A stretch of 64,000 bases of DNA from Dyella silvae (GTDB lineage: Bacteria > Pseudomonadota > Gammaproteobacteria > Xanthomonadales > Rhodanobacteraceae): NCBI RefSeq assembly GCF_026421305.1, contig NZ_JAPJBQ010000003.1:1-64000 (forward strand). The letters run 5' to 3'. A program made the translations under genes and the position numbers. Below the pieces are notes generated by a model. That model saw only the letters and a list, made by a program, of their open reading frames with translations, had not been told where the DNA came from and searched no databases. Below, piece by piece: positions 32,047-41,227 of this stretch. How positions within the stretch are numbered: the stretch's first letter is position 1; the number at the start of each line of letters is the position of its first letter.

Positions 32047-34137
32047 ATGGCTAACGCTACTGCCCTTAGCAATCTCAAATCGCTTGGACGCCGCGGTCTC
32101 GGCGCGCCCGTGATCATGCTCGCTGCGCTGGCGATGATGATGCTGCCGCTGCCGCCTTTCATTCTCGACATGCTCTTCAGCTTCAACATCGCGTTGTCGC
32201 TGGTGATTCTGCTGGCGGTGATTTACGTGATGCGCCCGCTGGAATTTGCTGCGTTTCCGACCGTGGTGCTGATGGCGACCCTCCTGCGCCTGGCGCTGAA
32301 CATCGCCTCGACGCGCGTGGTGCTGCTGCATGGCCACGACGGTCCTGGCGCCGCGGGCAAGGTGATCGAGGCGTTCGGCGAGTTTGTCATCGGCGGCAAC
32401 TTCGCGGTGGGTCTGGTGGTGTTCGCCATCCTGACCATCATCAACTTCGTGGTGGTGACCAAGGGCGCCACGCGCGTGTCTGAAGTGACAGCACGATTCA
32501 CGCTGGATGCGATGCCCGGCAAACAGATGGCCATCGACGCCGACCTCAACGCGGGCCTGCTCAATCAGGAACAGGCGCGTGAGCGTCGTCAGGAAGTGCG
32601 CGAGGAAGCGGATTTCTACGGTTCGATGGACGGTGCCTCCAAGTTCGTGCGTGGCGATGCCACCGCCGGCATCCTGATCCTGATCATCAACATCGTCGGC
32701 GGCTTCTTCGTCGGCGTGCTGCAGCACGGCCTGTCGGCCAGCGAAGCGGCCAAGACCTATACGCTGCTGACCATCGGTGACGGCCTCGTGGCGCAGGTGC
32801 CGTCGCTGATGCTGTCCATCGCCACGGCGGTGATCGTGACGCGCGTGTCCAAGTCCACCGACATGGGCAAGCAGCTCGTCGGTCAGTTGTTTGGTCAGCC
32901 GCGCGCCTTGGCGGTGGCGGGCGTGGTGCTGGGCGTGATGGGTTTGATCCCGGGCATGCCGAACATCGCGTTTCTGTTGCTGGGCGCCACCTGCGGCGGT
33001 GCCGCCTGGCTGATGGTGAAGCGCGAACGAGAGACGCAGGAGCGCGTGGCCAAGGCAGCGGCAGAAGTGCCGCCACCGGCTGCGCCCACCGAGCGCCTCG
33101 AGCTGGGTTGGGAAGATGTCGCCAGCGTCGACCCGCTGGGTCTGGAAGTGGGTTATCGACTCATCCCGCTGGTGGACACGCACCAGGGCGGTGAACTCAT
33201 GGGCCGCATCAAGTCGGTGCGCCGCAAGCTCTCGCAAGAACTGGGCTTTCTGGTGCCGCCGGTGCATATCCGCGACAACCTCGATCTTGGCCCCAACACC
33301 TACCGCATCACCCTGATGGGCGTGCCCATGGGCGAGTCGGAAGTGCACAACGATCGTCTGCTGGCGATCAATCCGGGGCGCGTGCAGGAGGGTCTGCAGG
33401 GCATTCCCACGCGCGATCCGGCGTTTGGGCTGGAAGCCATGTGGATCGAGCCGGGTCAGCGCGAAACAGCGCAAAGCCTCGGCTACACCGTGGTCGATCC
33501 TGCCACCGTCATTGCCACCCATCTTTCGCACATTCTGCAGGGTCACGCGCACGAGCTGCTTGGCCATCAGGATGTGCAACAGCTGCTCGACCGCCTCGCG
33601 CAGACCACGCCGAAGCTGGTGGAAGACCTGGTGCCAAAGCGCTTGTCGCTGGGCGTGGTGGTCAAGGTCATGCAGAACCTGCTGGCCGAGCGCGTACCGA
33701 TTCGCAACATGCGCAGCATCGTCGAATCCTTGGCGGAGCATGCGGGCCAGAGTCAGGATCCCGGCGCGCTCACCGCCGCCGTGCGCGTGGCGCTGGGCCG
33801 CCAGATCGTGCAGGAGATCAGTGGACTGGGTACCGAGATTCCGGTCATCACGTTGGCGCCGGAACTGGAGCAGATCCTGCTGGGATCGCTCGCAAATGGC
33901 GGTGTAGCGGGCGCCGCGGTGGAACCGGGCCTCGCCGACCGTCTGCAGCAGGGCGTTGCCGACGCCGCGCGCAAGCAGGAAATGAGCGGCGAACCGGCCG
34001 TGTTGCTGGTCGCTCCGCAGCTGCGGCCGTGGCTCGCGCGCTTCACTCGCCACGTGGCACAGAACCTGCACGTACTGGCCTACAACGAGGTGCCGGACAA
34101 CCGCCGCGTGCGGTTGGTGCAGGCACTGGGTCGCTAA
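32047..34137 (+). CDS. flhA: Flagellar export gate protein FlhA
   Basis: FlhA is the major export gate protein, with a nine-ring cytosolic substrate dock (696 residues). Eight TM segments fill about residues 20-310. The conserved FHIPEP-type region includes VVTKGATRVSEVTARFTLDAMPGKQMAIDADL (split: VTKGATRVSEVTARFTLDAM then PGKQMAIDADL). The C-domain ends in QALGR. An in-frame GTG lies one codon earlier. On the opposite strand a 997-codon frame is open by GC bias only. Confidence 0.97.
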   Translation: MANATALSNLKSLGRRGLGAPVIMLAALAMMMLPLPPFILDMLFSFNIALSLVILLAVIYVMRPLEFAAFPTVVLMATLLRLALNIASTRVVLLHGHDGPGAAGKVIEAFGEFVIGGNFAVGLVVFAILTIINFVVVTKGATRVSEVTARFTLDAMPGKQMAIDADLNAGLLNQEQARERRQEVREEADFYGSMDGASKFVRGDATAGILILIINIVGGFFVGVLQHGLSASEAAKTYTLLTIGDGLVAQVPSLMLSIATAVIVTRVSKSTDMGKQLVGQLFGQPRALAVAGVVLGVMGLIPGMPNIAFLLLGATCGGAAWLMVKRERETQERVAKAAAEVPPPAAPTERLELGWEDVASVDPLGLEVGYRLIPLVDTHQGGELMGRIKSVRRKLSQELGFLVPPVHIRDNLDLGPNTYRITLMGVPMGESEVHNDRLLAINPGRVQEGLQGIPTRDPAFGLEAMWIEPGQRETAQSLGYTVVDPATVIATHLSHILQGHAHELLGHQDVQQLLDRLAQTTPKLVEDLVPKRLSLGVVVKVMQNLLAERVPIRNMRSIVESLAEHAGQSQDPGALTAAVRVALGRQIVQEISGLGTEIPVITLAPELEQILLGSLANGGVAGAAVEPGLADRLQQGVADAARKQEMSGEPAVLLVAPQLRPWLARFTRHVAQNLHVLAYNEVPDNRRVRLVQALGR

Positions 34138-34279
34138 ACAAGCAGACGAACGAGGGACAAGGGATGCGTAGCGAAGGCGTACAGGCAAGGCAATGGATGA
34201 GCGGAACATTCGCCATGCAACGCGTGGCCGAGAACGCCCATCACTCGCCCCGGGTTCCTGGTGTGCGGAGCAGCAAGGC

Positions 34280-35671
34280 ATGAAGATCAAGCGTTTCGTG
34301 GCCGCCGACATGCGCCAGGCCATGCGTGAAGTGCGTGAAGAGCAGGGGCCGGATGCCGTCATCCTCTCCACGCGCCGATTGAACGAAGGCATCGAGATCA
34401 TCGCCGCGGTGGACTTCGACGAAGCCCTGGTGCGCGAAGCGGCACGCCACGGTGCGCCGTTGCAGGTCGAGGCGCACACTCCGGCTCCGCAGCCGCCGTT
34501 GCCGGAAATGAAGCCGATGGTGGCGCGCCGGGCCGAAGCCATGCCACCGCCATTGCCGCCCTCGATGCAACATGACGACGAGGGCGTAACCGTCACGCTG
34601 TCGCGCCGCGCACCGTTGCCGCCGCGCAACGAAGCCGCCATCGAAACCCCGGTGACCAAACTCGTGGATACCGCAGTGGCGCCGGTGGAATCCATGCCTG
34701 GCCTCGATGCTTCGGCCCCCATCCATCCGCTGCTCGAGCGTGCCATGCGGGACACCGCAAGCGTTCGCGCCGAGCTGGGCAGCCTGCGCGAATTGCTGGA
34801 GACGCAACTATCCAGCCTCGTGTGGAACGATATGGAACGCCGCCATCCGATGCGCGCCCGCGTGTTGCGCGAGATGACCCGTCTGGGCATCGAGGCCGAC
34901 GTGGCGCGGCAACTGGCCGATGATCTGCCGGCCGAGATCAATGCCGAGCAAGCGCGTTATCTGCCGTTGGGCATGTTGAGCCGCAGCCTGTCGATTGGCC
35001 GCCGCGATCATGCGGAGCGCCGCAGTGTCACGGCGCTGGTTGGCCCGACGGGCGTCGGCAAGACCACCACCATCGCCAAATTGGCAGCGCGCGCGGTGAT
35101 GCGTCACGGCGCATCCCAGGTGGCGCTGGTCAGCACCGACCATTACCGCATCGGCGCGGCGGCACAGCTGGAACATTACGGCCGCCTGCTGGGCGTGCGT
35201 GTGTATCCCGCCTACGACGCAGACAGCCTGCGCCAGGTGCTGGAGTTGCTGCGTGGTTGCCATACCGTGCTGGTGGATACGGCTGGCCTTGCCGGCGGCG
35301 ATCCGCGTCTGGCAGAACAGTTGGAAGTGCTGGGCAACGGCGGCGACTTGCGCGCCTGTCTGGTACTGGCAGCCAACGCTCAGGCACCGTCGCTCGATGA
35401 GGCGGTGCGCGCGTACATGCCACTGCGGCCGCATGCCTGCATTCTCACCAAGCTCGACGAAGCGCCCAGTCTTGGCGGCGCATTGTCGGTGCTGATCCGT
35501 CACCGGCTGCCGCTCGACTACGTCACCGACGGTCAGCGCGTGCCGGAAGACATCGCCACAGCGGACGCCCGCGTGCTGGTGTGTCGCGCGGCGCAGGTGC
35601 TCAAAGGCAACGGTCCCGCCGACGACATGGTGATGGCGGATCGTTTCGGACTAGCGGTGGCAAGCGCATGA
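34280..35671 (+). CDS. flhF: Polar flagellum placement GTPase FlhF
   Basis: FlhF is an SRP-type GTPase that marks the cell pole for flagellum assembly (463 residues). The start MKIKRFVAADMRQAMREVRE is typical. A Pro/Ala-rich linker of about 120 residues precedes the N and G domains. The P-loop GPTGVGKT is at 255-262, followed by STDHYRIGAAAQLEHYG, DTAGL and LTKLDEAPSLGG. The ATG at 34280 has an upstream GGAGCAGC; a 142-base spacer separates it from flhA. ATGA overlap with flhG. Confidence 0.95.
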   Translation: MKIKRFVAADMRQAMREVREEQGPDAVILSTRRLNEGIEIIAAVDFDEALVREAARHGAPLQVEAHTPAPQPPLPEMKPMVARRAEAMPPPLPPSMQHDDEGVTVTLSRRAPLPPRNEAAIETPVTKLVDTAVAPVESMPGLDASAPIHPLLERAMRDTASVRAELGSLRELLETQLSSLVWNDMERRHPMRARVLREMTRLGIEADVARQLADDLPAEINAEQARYLPLGMLSRSLSIGRRDHAERRSVTALVGPTGVGKTTTIAKLAARAVMRHGASQVALVSTDHYRIGAAAQLEHYGRLLGVRVYPAYDADSLRQVLELLRGCHTVLVDTAGLAGGDPRLAEQLEVLGNGGDLRACLVLAANAQAPSLDEAVRAYMPLRPHACILTKLDEAPSLGGALSVLIRHRLPLDYVTDGQRVPEDIATADARVLVCRAAQVLKGNGPADDMVMADRFGLAVASA

Positions 35672-36609
35672 GTGGTGTCTTCGCAATGAATCAGGCGATG
35701 GGTCTGGAAAGCATGCTGCGCGCACTGGCGGAGCGGCATGGCCGGCAAACGCCGTCGCATGACCAGGCGTCAGGATTGGCCAGCCCGCCGCCACGCAAGC
35801 GGTGCCGCGCGATTGCCGTGGCCGGTGGCAAGGGTGGGGTGGGCAAGACCACCGTGTCGGTGAATCTCGGCATCGCACTGGCCATGGCGGGACGCGAGGT
35901 GATCCTGCTCGACGCGGACATGGGCCTGGCCAATATCGATGTATTGCTTGGCCTGACGCCGACGCGGCATATCGGTCACCTGCTCGACGGCAGCTGTGGC
36001 ATTGAGGATCTGCTGCTGGCGGGTCCTCACGGCCTCAAGATCGTGCCGGCAGGATCGGGCACGCGTCGCCTCGCGCAGCTGGGCAACAGCGAACACGCCG
36101 CGGTTATCCGCGCGTTCGACGATCTGGTGTCGCCGCCGGACTTCCTGCTGGTGGATACCGCCGCCGGCCTGTCCGACAACGTCGCCATGTTCGCCGCAGC
36201 GGCCGACGACGTGGTGCTGGTGGTGTGCGACGAACCCGCATCACTCACCGACGCGTACGCCCTGCTCAAGGTATTGAGCCGCGAATTCGGCGTACGCCGT
36301 TTCCGCATGGTGGCCAACATGGTCCGCAACAACAACGAGGCGCGTCAGTTGCATCAGAAGCTCGCCCGGGTGTGTGACCGCTTTCTCGATGTGGCGCTGG
36401 AATTCATGGGGCATGTGCCCAACGACGAACGGCTCAAGCAAGCCATCCGGCGCCAGAGCGCGGTGGTGGATCTGTGGCCGTCCAGCCGTTCGGGACAGGC
36501 ATTCAAGCAATTGGCGGGTGCGGTCGATACATGGGGTGAACCCGAACGACTAGGCCTGGACCGCATCGCCTTTTTCAGCAGGCAGGCCGCAGCAGCGACG
36601 GGGTGGTGA
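35668..36609 (+). CDS. flhG: Flagellar number regulator FlhG (FleN)
   Basis: FlhG is a MinD/ParA-type ATPase that limits flagellum number, in Pseudomonas by restraining FleQ (313 residues). The deviant Walker A GGKGGVGKT is at residues 53-61, preceded by an N-terminal helix (GLESMLRALAERHG) that fits the FlhF-contacting DQAxxLR-like region. LLDADMGLANIDVLLGL and the C-terminal amphipathic helix (SGQAFKQLAGAVDTW) suit membrane cycling. Confidence 0.95.
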   Translation: MSGVFAMNQAMGLESMLRALAERHGRQTPSHDQASGLASPPPRKRCRAIAVAGGKGGVGKTTVSVNLGIALAMAGREVILLDADMGLANIDVLLGLTPTRHIGHLLDGSCGIEDLLLAGPHGLKIVPAGSGTRRLAQLGNSEHAAVIRAFDDLVSPPDFLLVDTAAGLSDNVAMFAAAADDVVLVVCDEPASLTDAYALLKVLSREFGVRRFRMVANMVRNNNEARQLHQKLARVCDRFLDVALEFMGHVPNDERLKQAIRRQSAVVDLWPSSRSGQAFKQLAGAVDTWGEPERLGLDRIAFFSRQAAAATGW

Positions 36610-36610
36610 G

Positions 36611-37387
36611 ATGAGTGTTGCTTCCGAGTATCTGCAACTGCAACGGCAGAGCGCCGATGAACTGGTACGCCAGCACGCGCCGCTGGTGCGACGAATCGCC
36701 TATCACCTGATGGGCCGTTTGCCGCCAAGCGTGGACGTCAGCGACCTGATTCAGGCCGGCATGGTGGGTTTGCTGGAGGCTGCGCGAAATTTCGCCACCG
36801 GACGCAATGCGAGTTTCGAAACGTTTGCGGGTATCCGCATTCGTGGCGCGATGCTCGATGAATTGCGGCGCACCGACTGGACGCCCCGGTCGGTGCACCG
36901 AAAAGTACGCGAGATGGCGGAGGTGGTCCGCCAGATCGAGATAGAAACAGGCGCCGATGCCGACGACGCGGAAGTGATGAAGCGGCTTGGCATCGGCGCG
37001 GAGGAGTACCACCAGGTGCTGGCCGATGCGGCGAGTGCGCGATTGCTCAGTCTTTCCGCACCCGATGACGCAGAAGGCGGCGCGGCGTTCGATGTGGCCG
37101 ACGGCGAAAGCCTGAGCCCGCAGGAGAGCGTGGAGCACGAAGGCATGCGCGAGGCGCTGGTAGATGCCATTGGCAGCCTGCCGGATCGCGAACAGTTGGT
37201 GATGTCGCTGTACTACGAAGAGGAAATGAACCTCAAGGAGATCGGCGCGGTGCTGGGCGTCACCGAATCGCGGGTTTGCCAGATCCACGGGCAGGCCATT
37301 GTGCGGTTGCGTGCGCGCATGACGGGCTGGACAGGGCAGGGAACAGAAAACGGCGAAAGGGGCAGGGGGAGAAGCAGAGCGCGTTGA
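36611..37387 (+). CDS. fliA: Flagellar sigma factor FliA (sigma-28)
   Basis: FliA directs RNA polymerase to late flagellar promoters such as that of fliC at 11496 (258 residues). Region 2 includes LVRRIAYHLMGRLPPSVDVSDLIQAGMVGLLEAA, listed here in parts (IAYHLMGRLPPSVDVSDLIQ; AGMVGLLEAA), with ETFAGIRIRGAMLDELR. Region 4 ends with the HTH GVTESRVCQIHGQAIVRLRA. The start is one base after the flhG stop. The C-terminus has a short Arg/Gly-rich tail. The anti-sigma factor FlgM is not in the window. Confidence 0.96.
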   Translation: MSVASEYLQLQRQSADELVRQHAPLVRRIAYHLMGRLPPSVDVSDLIQAGMVGLLEAARNFATGRNASFETFAGIRIRGAMLDELRRTDWTPRSVHRKVREMAEVVRQIEIETGADADDAEVMKRLGIGAEEYHQVLADAASARLLSLSAPDDAEGGAAFDVADGESLSPQESVEHEGMREALVDAIGSLPDREQLVMSLYYEEEMNLKEIGAVLGVTESRVCQIHGQAIVRLRARMTGWTGQGTENGERGRGRSRAR

Positions 37388-37446
37388 TCTTGCACTGACT
37401 CATCGATTCCCCGTCCCCCATTCCCTAGAAAAAACCGGAGAGTCCT

Positions 37447-37854
37447 TTGGACAAGAATATGAAGATCCTCGTGGTGGACGATTTCTCCACCATGCGGCGT
37501 ATCGTTCGCAACCTGCTGGTCGAGCTGGGTTTCAGCAATGGCCTGATCCAGGAAGCCGACGACGGCGAAAACGCACTCACCATGTTGCGCAACAACGCCT
37601 TCGACATGGTGGTGACCGACTGGAACATGCCCAACATGACGGGCATCGACCTGCTGCGCGCCATCCGCGCCGAGCCCGCGCTGAAGGGTCTGCCGGTGCT
37701 TATGGTCACCGCCGAAAACAATCGCGATCAGATCATTGCTGCCGCGCAGGCGGGTGTGAACGGCTACATCGTCAAGCCGTTCACCGCCGCCACGCTGCAG
37801 GAAAAACTCAGCAAGATCTTCGAACGCCTGGCTGCCAGCGGAGCCACCGCATGA
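37447..37854 (+). CDS. cheY: Chemotaxis response regulator CheY
   Basis: CheY is a single receiver domain that carries phosphate from CheA to FliM (135 residues). D11/D12, the phosphorylated D58 in [10 protein letters not shown]88, Y107 and K110 form the standard active site and output face. TTG is the likely start: it is preceded by GGAGAG at seven bases and gives the usual MDKNMKIL N-terminus; ATG at 37459 would remove four residues. ATGA overlap with cheZ. Confidence 0.96.
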   Translation: MDKNMKILVVDDFSTMRRIVRNLLVELGFSNGLIQEADDGENALTMLRNNAFDMVVTDWNMPNMTGIDLLRAIRAEPALKGLPVLMVTAENNRDQIIAAAQAGVNGYIVKPFTAATLQEKLSKIFERLAASGATA

Positions 37855-38492
37855 ACGCACAAGTTTCCATGATGGCCGGCGAAACGCTGCCGCAAGAACT
37901 GCACGACCTTCTCAATAGCACCGACGGCGTGGCGTTCGAGCAGGCGCTCGATGTGCTGGTGCGCCAGCGTGAGCAGCGCCTGTTCCGTGCACTGGGCCTG
38001 CTGGCCCGCGATCTGCACGATGCCGTGCGCCGCCTCGGTGGCGATCTCGCGCAGGAAGGCGTGCCGGGCAGCGTGGCCGACGCGCGCCAGCACCTGCAGG
38101 ACGTGCTGGAAATGAGTTCGCAGGCGGCGCACCGCTCGCTCGATTTTGTTGAGCGCATGCGTCCGCAGGCCGAAGCGCTGACTGAGAATGCCAATGCAGT
38201 GGTTGACGGCACGCCCGAAGGCGACGTCGCGCATGTGCTGGCGAAGCAGGCCCAGGCGTTTGCCAACGACTGCCGCGATGGCCTGGCCGACTTCGTCGTC
38301 GCGCAGTCATGGCAGGACCTGTCCGGCCAACGCATCAAGAAAGTCGTCAACTTTATCGGCAGCGTGGAGAACTCGCTGCTTGAACTGGTGAGCCTCACCG
38401 GTGCGCTGGCTTCGGGCGAAGCGGCTGCAGGCCCGGTCAAGGTGACCAGCCAGGACGAAGCCGATCGCTTGCTCAGCGAATTCGGATTCTGA
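37851..38492 (+). CDS. cheZ: CheY-P phosphatase CheZ
   Basis: CheZ is a long four-helix-bundle dimer that dephosphorylates CheY-P (213 residues). The catalytic segment [13 protein letters not shown] contains Q160 in the place of the enteric catalytic Gln, with D156 nearby. The C-terminal tail [12 protein letters not shown] is the tethered CheY-binding peptide. It is coupled to cheY by ATGA. Confidence 0.95.
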   Translation: MNAQVSMMAGETLPQELHDLLNSTDGVAFEQALDVLVRQREQRLFRALGLLARDLHDAVRRLGGDLAQEGVPGSVADARQHLQDVLEMSSQAAHRSLDFVERMRPQAEALTENANAVVDGTPEGDVAHVLAKQAQAFANDCRDGLADFVVAQSWQDLSGQRIKKVVNFIGSVENSLLELVSLTGALASGEAAAGPVKVTSQDEADRLLSEFGF

Positions 38493-38505
38493 GGATAGGC
38501 ACCTG

Positions 38506-40470
38506 ATGGATCCGACGTTGGACAGCGAGCTGCGCAACGATTTCCTGGTGGAAGCCGGGGAACTGGTGCAGCGTCTGGGTGAGCAGCTCATCGGGTTGGA
38601 AGCCTCGCCGCGCGATGCCGATTTGTTGAACGCCGTATTCCGCGCGTTCCACACGGTGAAAGGCGGCGCAGGCTTTCTCGCCATCGAGCCGATGGTGCAG
38701 TTGTGCCATCACGCCGAAGATCTGCTCAACGTGGCGCGCAACGGGCAGCTGCTGCTCGATGCCGAACGCATGGACGCGTTGCTGGAAGCGCTCGACCTGC
38801 TCAATGACATGATGGCTGCGCTGGCTGGCGGTAGCGCCATGGCGATGCCGCCGCAAAGCCTGTTGCAGCGCCTGGCGCCGTGTGGCGCCGTTGCGCCGCC
38901 ACCTGCGCCCAAGCCGGTGGCGCCTCCCGTAGCACCGCCGCCGGCTGATGGCAGCATCGACGATTCGGAATTCGAGGCGCTGCTGGACAGCCTGTACGGC
39001 ACCGGCGGCGCGCCGGGCGCACCGGCTGCGGCGCCGGCTTCCTCCGGCACCATCAGTGACGACGAATTCGAAGCTTTGCTGGATAACCTGCATGGCTCCG
39101 GCGGTGTACCCGGTGCAACCACGACGGCCGTTGCCTCGCCCACCGCATCCGGCGCTATCTCGGACGATGAGTTCGAAGCGCTGCTCGACAATCTGCACGG
39201 CAAAGGCGCAGCACCGGGCGCACCGGCGGCCGCGCCGGCTCCCGCGCCTGCGCCAGTACCTGCTGCGGCTCCGGCCAAGCACGCCGCGCCACCGCCGGAA
39301 AACACCGTGCGCGTGGATACCGCCCGCCTCGATGCTCTGGTACATCGCGCTGGCGAGCTGGTGCTGGTGCGCAATCGCCTGCTGAGCCTCGCAGCCAAAC
39401 ATGGTGATGAAACCCTGGCGCTGGCGGCCAGCGAACTCGATCGCGTGGCCGACGCGTTGCAGAACGCCGTACTCGGCATGCGCATGCAGCCGGTAGGGCG
39501 CTTGTTCCAGCGTTTTCCGCGCATCGTGCGCGACTTGTCGCGTCAGCTGGGCAAGGAAGTGGAGCTGGTGCAGGAAGGCGAAGGCACCGACCTCGATCGC
39601 AGTCTGGTCGAAGCGCTGGCCGACCCGATGGTGCACCTGATCCGCAACGCGCTCGATCACGGCCTTGAAATGCCCGAGGACCGCGTAAGCTCGGGCAAGC
39701 CACGCAAGGGCACGGTGACGCTGGGCGCGAGCCAGCGTGGCGAACGCATCGTCATCACCGTGTCCGACGACGGGCGCGGCATGAATCCCGACGTGCTACG
39801 CCGCAAGGCGGTGGAGAAGGGCGTCATCGACGAGGCGCAGGCTGCGCGCCTCAGTGAAAACGAATGCTATGAGCTGATTTTCCGTCCCGGCTTCAGCACC
39901 GCCGCCACCGTCTCGGACATCTCAGGCCGTGGCGTAGGCATGGACGTGGTGAAGACGCGCGTGGCCGAACTCGGCGGCACGTTACAGGTGCGTTCGCAGC
40001 TCGGCCGCGGCAGCACGCTGGAGTTGGCCGTGCCGCTGACGCTGGCGATTCAGCGCGTGCTGATGGTGCGCGTGGGCGGGCGTCTGCTTGCCTTGCCGCT
40101 CAGCAACGTGGATGAAGTGTTCGAACTTGCGCCCGGCCAGCAGCAACAACTCGATGGACGCGTGGTGGCGTCGCACCGTGGACGCGCGCTGGCGCTGGCG
40201 GATCTTGGCGGCTGGATCGGTCTGGAAGGACCTGCGGGCCGTCACGTGGTGGTATTGCATATCGGCCACATGCGTCTCGGTTGTCTGGTGCACGAAGTGC
40301 TCGGACGGGAAGACGTGATGGTCAAGCCGCTTGGCCCTCTGTTCCAGGGCGTGCCAGCCGTGGCGGGCGCCACCGTCACCGGCGACGGCCGTCTCGCACT
40401 GGTGATGGATCTTGCCGGTCTGGCCGGCAGCGACGGCCAACTACTCCCTTCTCTCCGAGTGAACGCCTGA
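38506..40470 (+). CDS. cheA: Chemotaxis histidine kinase CheA
   Basis: CheA is the sensor kinase of the chemotaxis array (654 residues). The HPt domain at the N-terminus has phospho-acceptor H49 in FRAFHTVKGGAGFL. A linker follows with three repeats of (S/D)DxEFEALLDxL(H/Y)G at about 148-232, in the place of a standard P2 domain. Next come the dimerisation helices (about 265-330), HATPase with HLIRNALDHGLE near 375-387 and GRGVGMDVVKTRV, and a CheW-like regulatory domain. A second window of Pro/Ala linkers separates the repeats. Confidence 0.95.
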   Translation: MDPTLDSELRNDFLVEAGELVQRLGEQLIGLEASPRDADLLNAVFRAFHTVKGGAGFLAIEPMVQLCHHAEDLLNVARNGQLLLDAERMDALLEALDLLNDMMAALAGGSAMAMPPQSLLQRLAPCGAVAPPPAPKPVAPPVAPPPADGSIDDSEFEALLDSLYGTGGAPGAPAAAPASSGTISDDEFEALLDNLHGSGGVPGATTTAVASPTASGAISDDEFEALLDNLHGKGAAPGAPAAAPAPAPAPVPAAAPAKHAAPPPENTVRVDTARLDALVHRAGELVLVRNRLLSLAAKHGDETLALAASELDRVADALQNAVLGMRMQPVGRLFQRFPRIVRDLSRQLGKEVELVQEGEGTDLDRSLVEALADPMVHLIRNALDHGLEMPEDRVSSGKPRKGTVTLGASQRGERIVITVSDDGRGMNPDVLRRKAVEKGVIDEAQAARLSENECYELIFRPGFSTAATVSDISGRGVGMDVVKTRVAELGGTLQVRSQLGRGSTLELAVPLTLAIQRVLMVRVGGRLLALPLSNVDEVFELAPGQQQQLDGRVVASHRGRALALADLGGWIGLEGPAGRHVVVLHIGHMRLGCLVHEVLGREDVMVKPLGPLFQGVPAVAGATVTGDGRLALVMDLAGLAGSDGQLLPSLRVNA

Positions 40471-40471
40471 C

Positions 40472-41212
40472 ATGGACCTGGTAAGTCTCATCGGTACGAT
40501 CCTGGCCTTCGTGGTGGTGATCGTCGGCACCATCCTCAAGGGTTCCAGCGTGGAAGCGCTGTGGAATCCCGCAGCGTTTGTCATCGTGTTCCTGGGCACG
40601 ATTGCCGCGTTGCTGGTACAGAACCCGGGTAAGGTGCTCAAGCACGCCATGGGCATGTTCTCCATGGTGTACAAGCCGCCGCATCATCAGCCCGCCGACC
40701 TGATCAGCCGTATCGTCGGCTGGAGCGAAATCTCGCGCCGACAGGGACTGTTGGGGCTGGAGCCGCAGATCGATTCGGAAAGCGACACCTTTGTGCGCAA
40801 GGGCTTGCAGTTGCTGGTCGACGGCAGCGAGCCTGAAGCGATTCGCGGCGTGCTCGAAGTGGAAGTGGGTGCGCGCGAGCATCATGATCTCGTTGCCGCC
40901 AAGGTATTCGAGAGCGCAGGTATCTTCTCACCCACCATGGGCATCATCGGCGCGGTGATGGGTTTGATGGCGGTGATGCAGAACCTGGCGGACCCGAGCA
41001 AGCTCGGTCACGGTATCGCAGCAGCATTCGTTGCAACGATCTACGGCGTGGCGTTGGCCAACCTGTGGATGCTGCCAATGGCGGCGCGCCTGAAAGGCTT
41101 GATTCACAAGCAGACGCAGATGCGCGAAATTCTCATCGAAGGCCTTGTTGCCATCGCCGAAGGCGCGAACCCGCGCCAGATCGAGGCGAAGCTTCAGGGT
41201 TACCTGGCGTGA
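40472..41212 (+). CDS. motC: Flagellar stator protein MotC (MotA family)
   Basis: MotC is a four-TM stator subunit that forms the proton channel with MotD (246 residues). TMs lie at about 5-22, 30-48, 150-170 and 182-202. The torque-generating cytosolic loop includes RKGLQLLVDGSEPEAIRGVLE, and the channel motif is FSPTMGIIGAVMGLM. The start is one base after cheA. The MotC name follows the Pseudomonas arrangement next to cheA; MotA is the enteric equivalent. Confidence 0.93.
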   Translation: MDLVSLIGTILAFVVVIVGTILKGSSVEALWNPAAFVIVFLGTIAALLVQNPGKVLKHAMGMFSMVYKPPHHQPADLISRIVGWSEISRRQGLLGLEPQIDSESDTFVRKGLQLLVDGSEPEAIRGVLEVEVGAREHHDLVAAKVFESAGIFSPTMGIIGAVMGLMAVMQNLADPSKLGHGIAAAFVATIYGVALANLWMLPMAARLKGLIHKQTQMREILIEGLVAIAEGANPRQIEAKLQGYLA

Positions 41213-41227
41213 CCGGGGCACAGCGCC

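Noticed and set aside
31948-34941. 997-codon open frame on the minus strand across flhA and flhF
   Set aside because: It is the antisense of two certain genes in GC-rich DNA. Composition is His/Arg/Gln rich and it matches no known protein type.
37447-37458. ATG at 37459 as the cheY start
   Set aside because: The upstream TTG has the better ribosome site and gives the usual CheY N-terminus; the ATG remains possible.
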